Shown here: positions 22,393 through 32,629 of the stretch, piece by piece | Numbering within the stretch: the stretch's first letter is position 1 | How the letters are laid out: every line of letters starts with the position of its first letter | Source: Saccharum officinarum | Taxonomy: Eukaryota; Streptophyta; Magnoliopsida; Poales; Poaceae | Direction of reading: 5' to 3' | DNA length: 64,000 nucleotides | NCBI GenBank assembly: GCA_020631735.1 | Contig: CM036158.1 | Coordinates: 82,843,914 to 82,907,913, forward strand | Program-made: the position numbers and the translations under genes | The notes under the pieces: generated by a model | Databases searched by the model: none | What the model saw: only the letters and a program-made list of their open reading frames with translations | What the model was told of the DNA's origin: nothing

Positions 22393-23731
22393 TGCCCTTA
22401 AGATATCTCAATATTCTCTTGGTTGCTTTCAAGTGACTTTCTCTAGGTGAAACTTGATATCTTGCACACTTGCACACACTAAACATCACATCTGGCCTAG
22501 AAGCGGTGACATAGAGCAAACTTCCAATCATAGACCGGTATTGCTTTTGATCTACCATGTTGCCACTAGCATCAATACCCAATTGATCAGTTGTGCCCAT
22601 TGGTGTACTCGTTGGCCTAGCATCTTGCAATCTAAACTTTTTGATCATGTCCTTGATGTACTTGCCTTGACTTACAAAAGTGTTATTCTTCATTTGCTTA
22701 ATTTGAAGTCCAAGAAAGTAACTAAGCTCTCCAATCATAGACATCTCAAACTCATTTGCCATCATTTTTCTAAACTCTTCACAAAAGTCTTGATTTGTTG
22801 ATCCAAAAATAATATCATCAACATAGATTTGTAACACAAACAAGTCATTTCTAAGCTTCTTGGTGAAGAGAGTGGTGTCAACCTTTTCCATCTTGAAACC
22901 TTTAGAGAGAAGAAAGTCCCTCAATCTCTCATACCATGCTCTAGGTGCTTGCTTCAAACCATACAATGCCTTATTTAGCTTGAAAACATGGTCGGGCTTC
23001 TTGTCTTCTTCAAAACCAGGAGGTTGCTCAACATAGACTTCTTCGTTGATGTAGCCATTGAGAAATACACTCTTGACATCCATTTGATAGAGCTTGATGT
23101 TGTGTGCACAAGCATATGCTAATAAGATTCTAATTACCTCCAATCTTGCAACCGGTGCATACGTCTCTCCAAAGTCAAGACCCTCAACTTGAGTGTATCC
23201 TTGTGCTACTAATCTTACTTTGTTCCTCATAACCATGCCATCTTGATCTTGCTTGTTTCTAAAGACCCACTTGGTGCCAATTACATTATAGTTCTTTGGT
23301 CTTTCCACAAGTTCCCAAACTTGATTTCTAGCAAAGTTATTTAGTTCTTCATGCATGACATTTACCCAATCGAAATCCTTCAAGGCATCTTCTATTTTCT
23401 TAGATTCTTCAAGTGACACAAATGAGTAGTGCTCACAAAAGGATGCTAATCTTGATCTAGTTTGAACACCACTTTGAATTCCACCAATGATTTGATCCAA
23501 TGGATGATCTCTTGCAATGCTAGTAGGTTGGAGTATTGGAAGGTTGTTGCTTCCACTAGCTTGACCTTGATCTTGCACTTCATCATGAGAACCACTAGAG
23601 CTTGCTTGATTTGTATTAATTTGCACACTTTGGTTGATCACATGGATATCATCATCATCAACAACTTGCCTTGGCCTAACATCACAAATGTCCAGGTTTC
23701 TCATAACATTTGTCAATTGGTCTTCTCTCAC
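22393..23731 (-). pseudogene. Element A reverse transcriptase and start of RNase H (long open frame, truncated)
   Basis: An open frame of about 445 codons on the minus strand covers the Copia RT. It includes [22 protein letters not shown], the first catalytic region MDVKSVFLNG, then YVDDIIFG, followed by the start of RNase H (RSMIGSLLY, KATKRILRYLKG). The frame runs another 17 codons into element C; that tail is not retroelement protein. The RT stretch itself carries no stop or frameshift, the best preserved piece of A. RNase H resumes at 7299. Confidence 0.85.
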
Positions 23732-23990
23732 ATCATCAAGGTTTTGAGCTTTATTTTGAGATCCTTGTGTTTCATCAAACTCAACATCATCAAACTCAAC
23801 ATCATCAACATCATGAACCCTTCATCATATTTCTTTTCAAACTTGCTCAACATCATGAACTCAACATCATTTTGAGATCCTTTTGTTTCATCAAACTCAA
23901 CATCATCAACATCATGAACTCTATATGCCTTGCTTGTGGTAGAATAACCAAGTAAGAACCCTTCATCATATTTCTTTTCAAACTTGCTTA
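23732..23990 (-). repeat. Integrase-RT linker of element A with local duplication
   Basis: Segments starting tttgagatcc recur at about 23755 and 23871 (period about 116). Around them tcaaactcaacatcatcaac phrases are repeated. The block catcatatttcttttcaaac also occurs at both about 23822 and 23963. This scrambles the acidic linker that follows the integrase C-terminal domain; element E has the uninterrupted version near 60200-60360. Confidence 0.65.
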
Positions 23991-24850
23991 ATCTAGTGCC
24001 TTTCTTGAGAATATAGCATTTGCAACCAAACACTCTAAAGTATGTAATGTTGGACTTTCTTCTATTCAATAGATTATATGGTGTCTTCCCAAGCTTTCCA
24101 TGGCAATAGAGACGGTTGCTACAATAGCAAGCCATGTTGATGGCTTCACTCTAAAATGAATGACTCACATTGTATTCACTAAGCATTGATCTAGCCATAT
24201 CAATCAAGGTTCTATTTTTCCTTTCAACTACACCATTGGATTGATGAGTGTATGTTGGAGAGAATTGATGTCCAATACCAAGATCATCACACAAATCCTT
24301 AATTCTTGTGTTCTTAAACTCACTACCATTGTCACTTCTAATCTTCTTGATAGTTGTCTCAAACTCATTTTGCACTCTCTTGACAAAAGACTTGAATAGA
24401 TCATAAACATCACTTTTATCATAGAGAAAGAACACCCAAGTGTATCTAGTGTAGTCATCAACAATCACAAAACCATACTTGTTGCCACCATTGCTAGTGT
24501 ATGTTGTTAGCCCAAACAAGTCCATGTGCAATAACTCAAATGCCTTTGATGTACTCATTTCACTCTTACTAGGATGTGCATTTCCAACTTATTTGGTGGC
24601 TTGACAAGCACTACATGGTTTATCCTTCTCAAAGGTGACATCCTTCAATCCTCTAACTAAGTCATGTCTCAAAAGTTTGTTCAATTGTTTCATTCCAACA
24701 CGACCAAGCCTTCTATGCCATAACCAACACATACTAGATTTGCTAAGCAAGCATGATGTCAATTGTGTCTCACTATCATTGAAGTCAACCAAGTATAAGC
24801 TACCATGTCTAAATCTTTTGAATATCAAATTTGATCCATCAACACTAATG
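23991..24850 (-). pseudogene. Element A integrase (5'-truncated, with stops)
   Basis: Minus-strand frames give the integrase N-terminal zinc region (HRRLGRVG, then CSACQ), the core with LLHMDLFG, IRSDNGSEF and VVERKNRTL (all three acidic catalytic positions present), and the Copia C-terminal motif VFGCKCY. Stops break it: a TAG replaces the Trp codon after the HSF motif near 24150, and another stop lies near 24589. Everything upstream (protease, gag, PBS, 5' LTR) is missing. The sequence switches to element B at 24851-24852. Confidence 0.85.
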
Positions 24851-24852
24851 AC

Positions 24853-26098
24853 AAGTAATATCTTAAGTAACACAATCAACAACAACAAGCACGCGGGACA
24901 TATGATTTATCCCAAGGTTCGGCAACCCCCACAAAGTAGTTCCAACGTCCTCATTGTTGAGGTGACCACTAAGGTCAGAGTCTCTTCCACCTCCTTGCCT
25001 CCCTCAAGCAACCACAAAGGTTAGCCCGAGATTTCCACTAAGAATACAAGGGAGATACAAACACTTCGGGGTGTCCTCACAAGTAGAACAACACAGGCAA
25101 CCACGAAGAACGCCTAGCCGGCTAGGGTTCAAAGAACCCAAGAGTAGCAAATACAAACCAAGCCAACTAGGAGAGGAACCAAGTGCTCAAGATGCGAATC
25201 GAAGCTTTCCGCTTTCAAATCTCTTCTCTCTACTCAAATCTTGCAAGGGATTGGATTTGGGAGCAAAGAGGAAGAGAGAGGGTGAGTCAATGCTTGGGAG
25301 CTGTTTGTCTGAAGGTAGGTGGGAGTAAATGGCGTGGGTAACGGTTAGAAATGAAGGAGAGAGCTATTTATACACTTATCTTTGAAGCGATACCGGTACT
25401 ACCGGTGAGTACCCACCGGTACTACCGGTCCCAAGGGTTCCAACCGTTATAGCCAACCTACTAGAGATTTTGCGAGAAAATAGCCTACCGGTACTACTGG
25501 GCTTTCACCGGTACCACCGGTCAAAGATCGGTACTACCGGTTCAACTACCGGTACTACCGCTAGTACAGTTTACAGCGAATACGAGTTTTGCGGGAATTT
25601 GGCCTACCGGTACTATCAGACTTTCACCGGTACCATCGGTCACAACTGGTACTACCGGTAGACCACCGGTACTACCACTAGAACAAAAACTCGCAGAACT
25701 AAAGCATTGTCTACCGGTACTACCGGTTGTTTACCGGTACTACCGACGCTCCCAGGCATAAAACACCTCTCTAAGTGTCTGTGGGTGCAAAGGTGTCTCT
25801 CACACGCATAAACAAAACATATTGAGCACTAATTCCCCATCTAGATAGCCTAATTTGTATCCCTCTTGATAGTGCGGTGTTTCCTATAACTCAAGCCAAA
25901 AATATAAAATCTAATCGATCCACTTGAGAAGAAACACTTTCCAATCAATGGAATTGAGGGTGCTATCATCACCAAATGTGACCATTCAAATTCTTTCATT
26001 GGACTAACACCTGCGTATTCACTTAGATAAACATGTTAGTCCCTAATTTGATTGTCATTAATTATCCAAAACCCACAATAGGGGTGAATGCACTTACA
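24853..26098 (-). mobile_element. Element B 3' LTR (truncated)
   Basis: It aligns with 38862-40109 of the 5' LTR. The first 352 bp (plus-strand left end) are missing, and the fusion to element A has a 2-base overlap, ac at 24851-24852. It ends gcacttaca at 26098, next to the PPT. Confidence 0.85.
25364..25750 (-). promoter_or_regulatory. Element B 3' LTR promoter: TATA box plus ACCGGT repeat array
   Basis: TATAAATAG is read on the minus strand at 25372-25364. From 25384 to 25750 lie over a dozen copies of accggtactaccggt-like units, each a palindromic ACCGGT core joined by TACT/AGTA spacers. The sequence and spacing are repeated in the 5' LTR (39376-39765). Confidence 0.7.
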
Positions 26099-26654
26099 AA
26101 CTCTCCCTTTTTGGTAATTGATGACAACCAACTTAGGCTTAAATAAGATTTAAAGAATTGAAGCTTTTTGAATTCCAAACTTTATGAGAGGCTCCCCCTT
26201 AGTGTATGCATTGAACTTGAATCTCAACATTGATCATAATCAATATGCATACATAAGGGAAGCTCCCCCTAAATTTTGCAATTCATGGGGTGCCTAAGTG
26301 TGTGTGACAAGAAAGATATCGTGATGCAAATGACATAACTTATCACACAAAAACAAGAAAGGCTAAGGTAGAAAGAAAAATGACTTAAACAACATAGTCA
26401 TTCTAAGCCAACAATCATCATCACATACATCTAGGTAACCACAACATGATATATCAAATAAGCATAAATGTTTAGCCTACAATCATCCATCATCACACAC
26501 ATAGTTCTTAGTCCACCATACGTAGTTCACCACAAGGTTTGGAATTATTACACGACCATTAACTACCTATTACAATAAAGATAAGCCTAACACCCCCCTT
26601 TGGCATCAAATGCCAAAAAGGGTAGGCACCGTGAAACGAGCAAGGTAGCAAAAA
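26099..26654 (-). other. Element B 3' untranslated region and polypurine tract
   Basis: The PPT (minus-strand ccaaaaagggagagtt) abuts the LTR at 26099-26115. Further ggggga-type tracts lie near 26189-26200 and 26261-26273, and a run near 26590. No coding signal. Confidence 0.65.
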
Positions 26655-28385
26655 CTAATAAGGCTCGATGTAGTCGCGGTCATCGTCGCTGTCACTGCCG
26701 TTGTCGTCGCCATCGTCATCGTCGGTCGAGTAGTCAACCAACCTAGGCGAGTCGAGAACAGTCTTCTTACCACGAGGGTCATCAGACAGGCCAGCCTCCG
26801 CACTAAGTCTAGAGACAGGAGCACCATACAACTCATTGTACTCGGCAAAGGGATCCCAAAACTTACGGAGAGGACTCTCAGGTGGATCAATCTGCAGGTG
26901 CTGCTCAATACGCCTCAGGCGGCGATCATCCTTCTCGGCCTTGTAATAGAAAGCCTCCCAAAGCTTCCCCAATGCATACTTGATGACACCTCCACCACGC
27001 CGATGACGCTCCGAGGAAGAGCGAGTAGGAGCAGTGGCGGCACCACCATGGTAAGAATCGCGGGAGGAAGTATGAGTGGGCAGACCACGAGTGGGAGAAG
27101 GAGCGGAACCACCACCAATACCCTTTAGGCCCAAATGACGCACAGAGTAGGACTTGTGCACTACATTGTGATGGAATGAATGACCAACCACCTGCTCAAT
27201 GATATACATGAGAAACGGAGCATATGGCAAAGACTTGTGGGGGTCATTGGTAGCCTGCTCAATCTTGCGCCACATAAAGTCAGTGATAGAAAATCGATCA
27301 CCACCAGCACCAAAACGGCAAAGGACCTTAGGACCATCAAGCATAATATGAATGGAATATCCAATCTTCGGGTCCAAGGTGAGGCGAAGTAGATTGTTGA
27401 GGACATAAAAGTAAGGCTTCAAATGTGTGGTAGTGAAGTCAACAGTCTTACCAGGCTTGTATACTTGAGCGGCCTCTAAGTCATCATGTGAGACAGAATC
27501 AGGAAAAATGTCAAAGAGACTTGAGGCAGCCCTGTCCTCAGAAGTAAACCCAAGAAGGTGGGAAAAAGTCTGATAATCACATCTGTAATGGACGCCTTGG
27601 GTGAGCCAATGCAGCACTAGGTTCTGAGAGTCAATCCACAAGGTTGCATAAAACTGACAAATATTTTCCTCATTCTAATTATGTTGAAAGGTCATAAGAG
27701 GAAGCAAACGCCAAGCATCATGATCGGCAACCAAACGGTGGATATCAGGATTGTTCATGTTATCAAGAGAGGCGCGCTGCACCCACTTATGCTGGAAGAT
27801 CGGCGGTGAAGAACCACGCTGCCCACTCTTGAAAAGAACCTTATAATAATAATCTGAGTGCATGCGGCTCCAGAAATGAAGATCCACACTGGGATTCTAG
27901 ATAAACTGATAAGGATTTTCACTGTGCTGCTCCCTCAAATCACTCGCTCTCTTAGAATAATCAATAGGAAGAGAGGGTTGGTAACCACCTTGATTTTGAG
28001 GACTGGACATTTGAGGATTGGCATGCTGATGAAATAGAAGCATCCAGTTGGTAGTGGCAAATCCAATTTGGATAGGAGACTGAGCCACAATGTTAGGGTC
28101 AATGGAGCGACCCTCAATCTGCATAGCGGCAAGCTAGGGATTCTCACCTGTTGGGCGCTGACCCTGAACCTGCTCACTATGATGACGCGGGGGATTAGGG
28201 CGTCCCATACTCGAGGTAGGAGCATGCACACCCTGGGGCTCATCATCATCCCCACCGCTAACGCCACCACTAGCACCTCTATGGCCGCCAGAGCGAGCAG
28301 CAGTCCTCCCACAGACAGGCCATGAAGCACTACCACCATCACCTCCACTGGGACGAGTGGCCCTCTTGGGGTTCTTCCTTTGCAT
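26655..28385 (-). pseudogene. Element B accessory ORF downstream of pol (plant-transposon-type protein), with three in-frame TAG codons
   Basis: A single minus-strand frame runs from the first ATG at 28385-28383 (MQRKNPKRATRPSGG) to the stop at 26655, about 576 codons. It is interrupted only by three TAG codons at 28136-28134, 27899-27897 and 27677-27675. The N-terminal third is low-complexity, rich in Gly/Ser/Arg. The middle has globular character, with FYATLWID, HWLTQGVHY, FSHLLGF and KPYFYVLNN. The end is an acidic Asp/Ser tail finishing DYIEPY. The middle resembles the uncharacterised proteins of grass transposons related to the Athila ORF-1/plant-transposon domain; this is from memory and tentative. 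Its place 3' of RNase H is that of the env-like ORF of some Sireviruses, but I see no signal peptide or clear membrane segment. Confidence 0.55.
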
Positions 28386-28613
28386 GCTTGATGTTGAAGG
28401 GAAGCCAAATCCAAGCAAGGGAAGGGGGTTATGACAGCCACCAAGCACCTCCACGCGATCACCACGACAGGGGGAAACTTCTCCCCAAAGATCTGCAAGA
28501 GTGGTGGAGGGAGGAGGGAGATCGAGTGGGAGGGGGAGAGAGAGAGGCAGCGCCGTCGGCCTGGTGAGATGGGGCACGGTGAAGAAGATGAGAGGTGAAA
28601 AGGTAACAACCCC

Positions 28614-28800
28614 TATTTATACCCAAGAGAAACTGATACTACCGGTACTACCGGTAGGAAGGCACCGGTACTATCGGTGAGGTCGACAGCCGCATACAGA
28701 CGACGTGAGGAAATGAACTATCGGTGGTACCGGTGGTTGATCGGTACTATCGGTCAAAGACCGGTACTACCGGTCACCCATCGGTACTACCAGTGGTTCC
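28614..28800 (-). promoter_or_regulatory. Internal promoter-like module in element B: TATA box plus ACCGGT array
   Basis: Minus-strand TATAAATA lies at 28621-28614. Upstream of it (28630-28800) are about eight units of the accggtactaccggt type, the same repeat and the same order relative to TATA as in B's LTRs. The accessory ORF starts about 230 nt downstream, after a pyrimidine-rich leader (28410-28560). The flanks do not resemble the rest of the LTR, so this is not simply an inserted LTR fragment. Confidence 0.55.
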
Positions 28801-28993
28801 AGCATAGCAAAAGGTAAGTACGAGTTGGTGAACATATATGATGAACTAGAACAATCTCAAACATGTCCAGATTTCATAAAAACATCACAAAACTATGAAC
28901 ATGCTTGAGAAGTGAAAATCAATTTTGAAATCTCACACAACATTTTCAAAGACTTTTCTCCTAGCTAGAATCAATCAAAATATGTCCAAGATA

Positions 28994-29770
28994 TCAAGCC
29001 ACGTTACGAGAATCAATGATATTTAGTTCACTCCTCAAAGCACAAAATCTTGACTCATCTAGGGGCTTTGTGAAGATATCGGCTAGTTGCTTTTCGGTGC
29101 TCACATGATGTAAAGCAATATCTCCTTTGGCTTCGTGGTCTCTCAAGAAATGATGCTGGATGCCTATGTGCTTTGTGCGAGAATGGTTTACAGGATTGTT
29201 TGCCAATTTAATGGCACTCTCATTGTCACACAAAAAGGGAATCTTGGTTAGCTCACAACCAAAAACTTTAAGGGTCTGCTTCATCCAAAGTAGTTGGGCA
29301 CAACAAGCACCGACTGCCACATACTCAGCTTCAGCAGTTGACAAGGCAACACTATTTTGCTTTTTAGAGCTCCATGACACCAAAGACCTACCAAGAAATT
29401 GGCAAGTCCCGGTAGTGCTCTTTCGATTTACCCTGCAACCTGCATAATCCGAGTCAGAATAGCCAAGTAAATCAAAAGTGGAGCCCTTAGGATACCACAA
29501 GCAAAGATTAGGAGTGTGCACTAAATATCTCAAAATTCTCTTAACAGCCACTAAGTGGCATTCTTTCGGATTAGCTTGAAATCTTGCACACATGCACACA
29601 CTAAGCATAATATCGGGCCTAGATGCACAAAGGTAAAGCAAGGATCCAATCATGGAGCGATATACCTTTTGATCAATGCCCTTACCATTTTTGTCGAGGT
29701 CAAGATGTCCATTGGTTAGCATTGGTGTCTTGATGGGTTTGGCTTTCTCCATGTCAAACTTCTTCACCAT
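28994..29770 (-). CDS. Element B end of RT and RNase H (open)
   Basis: A 258-codon open frame on the minus strand. It starts in the connection (PIKTPMLTNG, RSMIGSLLYL) and contains the Copia RNase H acidic residues in LLGYSDSDYAG, STAEAEYVA and FLCDNESAI. It ends with the conserved ADIFTKPLDESRFC block. This domain is undamaged, but it is disconnected from the RT by a frameshift near 29930. Confidence 0.85.
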   Translation of the reverse strand: MVKKFDMEKAKPIKTPMLTNGHLDLDKNGKGIDQKVYRSMIGSLLYLCASRPDIMLSVCMCARFQANPKECHLVAVKRILRYLVHTPNLCLWYPKGSTFDLLGYSDSDYAGCRVNRKSTTGTCQFLGRSLVSWSSKKQNSVALSTAEAEYVAVGACCAQLLWMKQTLKVFGCELTKIPFLCDNESAIKLANNPVNHSRTKHIGIQHHFLRDHEAKGDIALHHVSTEKQLADIFTKPLDESRFCALRSELNIIDSRNVA

Positions 29771-30866
29771 GTCATGAGTGTACTTCGTTTGACAAAAAAG
29801 GTCCCTTTCTTAAGTTTATTGATTTGAAAACTCCTACTAAACTCCTACTAAACTCTCCCATCATAGACATCTCAAACCTATTCGTCATAATCCTACTAAA
29901 CTCCTCACAAAAAACCACATTAGTACTACCAAATATTGTCATCGACATATATTTGGCAAATAAAGATATCATTATTGACTTTGCGAGTAAATAAAGTTAG
30001 ATCAGCCTTGCCTATCTCAAACCCTTGTTTGAGTAGGAAGTCCTTAAGACAATCATACTAAGCTCTAGGGGCTTGCTTAAGCCCATAGAGTGCTTTGTTG
30101 AGCTTATAGACATGGTCGGGGTGCTTTGGATCTTCAAAACCCGGTGGTTGCTCTACATATACCACTTCGGAGAGGGGGCCATTGAGGAATGCACTCTTCA
30201 CATCCATTTGATATAGCTTGAAGTCATAATGAATGGCATAGGCAAGTAAAATCCGAATTGACTCTAGCCTTGCCACCGGTGCATAATTTGAGTGAATCCT
30301 TGAGCTACCAACCGTGCCTTGTTTCTTGTGACCACACCATGCTCATCTTGCTTGTTGCGGAAGACCCATTTGGTTCCAATCACATTTTGTTTAGGTCTTT
30401 CCACCAATGTCCAAACTTCATTGTGAGTGAAGTTGTTCAACTCCTCTTGTGTTGCTATCATCCAATCCTCATCATCAATGACTTCTTCAACCTTTTTAGG
30501 CTCTTTTGGAGACATAAATGAGAAGTGTTCACAAAAGCTTGCAAGCCTTGACCTTGTGATAACTCCTCTTTGAATGCTTCCCAAGATGTTGTCAACGGGA
30601 TGGTCTCGTTGAATGGTATGACGTACTCTTGGGTGAGGCACTTGAGTTCTTCTTTGGATTGGACCCTCATCTTCATCATCCTTGTCTTGATTGATTGAAG
30701 GATCAAAACTGAGATCTTGTGTGGAGTTGTCTTCACTTCTATTTTGATCATCAACTTGGTTGCTATCTTTGACTTGTGGTGAATTTTGAATGACTTGAAC
30801 ACTTGAATCATGTCCACTTCTTGATGTAGAACCATCATCATGGGCATTTATTGACCCATGATGCAT
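29771..30866 (-). pseudogene. Element B reverse transcriptase (frameshifted)
   Basis: Pieces in different frames give the RT. The N-terminal part has [13 protein letters not shown] and RLVAQGFTQ (30264-30866), the first catalytic region is [10 protein letters not shown] (30058-30276), and YVDD is at 29949-29938. Frame breaks occur near 30285, 30058 and just after YVDD. A small direct duplication (ctcctactaaa) lies near 29830-29850. The protein could not be made as one chain. Confidence 0.8.
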
Positions 30867-31190
30867 AAATGGATCATGAATGGTTTGCTATTGTGCATAT
30901 TCATCATCATCTTCAACGAGCTTTACTTCACCGGTAGCAAGCTTCTTGATCACTTGAGAAGATGGCTCTTCTTTACCTACAATGTCAACATTGACTCGCT
31001 TTTTTTGAGAGCCATCGGTTTCATCAAAGGTCACGTCTATCGCTATTTCAACTTGACCGGTGGTCTTGTTGAAAACACGATAGCCATGTTTGTTAGTACC
31101 GTAACCAAGCAAGAAACCTTCATCAACCTTTGGTGCAAACTTTAAGCTTTTGGATTTCTTATTAAGTATGAAACACTTGCATCCAAAAAC
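30867..31190 (-). pseudogene. Element B integrase C-terminal/linker region
   Basis: Minus-strand reading includes the Copia linker with the GYGTNKHGYRVFN and TFDETDGS motifs. Stops separate it from the integrase core upstream and from the RT frame downstream. Confidence 0.65.
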
Positions 31191-31826
31191 TCAAAAGTAA
31201 TGCACCTTAGGTTTCTTACCGGTAAGAAGCTCATAGGCGGTCTTCTTCATGATCTTGTGAAGGTACAAGCGATTGATTGCATGACATGTCATATTGACCG
31301 CTTCCGCCCAATACTTGTTCGGAGTCTTGTATTCATCCAACATTGCTCTTTCGGCTTCTATGAGCGTTTGGTTCTTTCTCTCCACAATAACATTTTGTTG
31401 AGGAGTGTAAGGAACCAAAAACTCATGCTTGATTCCTTCTTCATCAAGGAACTCTTCAATGTTGGTGTTCCTAAACTCCGTCCCGTTGTCACTTCTCACT
31501 TTCTTGATCTTCACTTCAAATTCATTTTGAGCTCTTCTTGCAAACTTTTTGAAGATTGCTTGGGTCTCACTTTTATCTTTCAAAAAGAACACCCAAGTGA
31601 AGCGAGAATAATCATCAACAATAACAAAACCATATTTGTTACCTCCAATGCTTATGTAAGCATTGGGTCCAAATAAGTCCATGTGAAGTAGCTCAAGTGG
31701 TCTCGTTGTCGGCACGACATTTTTGATAGGATGCTTAGCTCCAATTTGTTTGCTCGCTTGACATGCACTGCAAATTCTATCTTTCTCAAAAGAAACATTT
31801 GTTAGTCCAAGGATGTGTTCACCTCT
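31191..31826 (-). pseudogene. Element B integrase core
   Basis: The open part (31191-31715) carries LLHMDLFGPNAY, VRSDNGTEF and VERKNQTLI, so all three catalytic acids (D, D, E) are present. The wording QQNVIVERKNQT departs from the usual QSNGVVERKNRT. The zinc-binding Cys pair lies between 31740 and 31800, and a stop at about 31827 separates it from the His pair encoded upstream. Confidence 0.8.
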
Positions 31827-32273
31827 TTAAAGGTCGTCCAAGTTCCTCATCCTAACATGGGCTAGTCGGTGATGCCATAGCCAACCCATGCTAGATTTTG
31901 CCACTAAACAAGTCTCGGGCTTAACTTTACTAGATGTGAAATCAACTAGATAAATTTTGCCTTTCAAATGACCCATGAAGACAATAGAGGAATCCTTCCT
32001 TTTAGAGACTTCCACACCCACATCAGTAAAGAGATAATTGTAGCTCATCTCACAAAGTTGTGAAATGGACAACAAATTGTATCCTAACCCTTCCACAAGT
32101 AATACATTTGAAATGGAATTATCATTTGAGATAGCAATTTTACCCAAACTAAGAACATCTCCTTTACCATTTTCACCAAACACAATGCGTTCACTTGTAC
32201 TTTGATTTGGTTGAAAGGAGGTGAACATCTTCTTCTCTCCGGTCATATGATTAGTGCATCCACTATCTAGCAC
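31827..32273 (-). pseudogene. Element B protease and integrase N-terminus
   Basis: The frame opens at the Copia protease active site LDSGCTNHMTG and continues through the gag-pre-integrase region (LLSISQLCEM, KIYLVDF) to the integrase histidines in WLWHHRLAHVRM. The catalytic Asp-Ser-Gly is intact. Upstream linkage to gag is broken by stops and by the F insertion. Confidence 0.8.
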
Positions 32274-32629
32274 CCAACTTGTTCCACCGGAGGAGTATTC
32301 CTACAAAGACAAATTAAGCCTTGGTTTTAGGTACCCAAGTAGAATTAGGTCCTAGGGGGTTAGTCACATAAGTCTTGGGCACACAAACACTCCTCATGAT
32401 TTGCCTCTTCTTGAGTGCACCAACATATTTCACAACAATCTTGTCATCCTTACCCCAACAACACATATAATCACTAGCATAGCTTCATGAGATGGGCACT
32501 TGTTGTTTGGGGGCATCCACTTGCTTCTTCTTGTTGTTGATCTTGTTCTTCACAAGTGTGCTTGGAGAGGTGGCAACATTGTTGACCTTGTTGATAAGAT
32601 CATCTAGTGCCACACCCTTGTTGAACTTC
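32274..32629 (-). pseudogene. Element B gag-protease linker, left of solo LTR F
   Basis: Lysine-rich linker coding sequence typical of Sireviruses lies here, with several stops. It continues the gag frame of 36295 onward once F is disregarded; the break is at the acttc target. Confidence 0.6.

Noticed and set aside
25384..25750. Regular accggtactaccggt units resembling a CRISPR array
   Set aside because: Units are short, palindromic, irregularly spaced and without unique spacers. The context is a plant LTR promoter.
26655..27641. Start of an independent 328-residue gene at 27641
   Set aside because: The codon there is TTG (in FYATLWID), and the same frame continues upstream to the ATG at 28385 through TAG codons.
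26655..28385. Calling the accessory ORF an envelope protein
   Set aside because: No signal peptide, no convincing transmembrane helix and no fusion-peptide-like stretch; only its position matches env-like ORFs.
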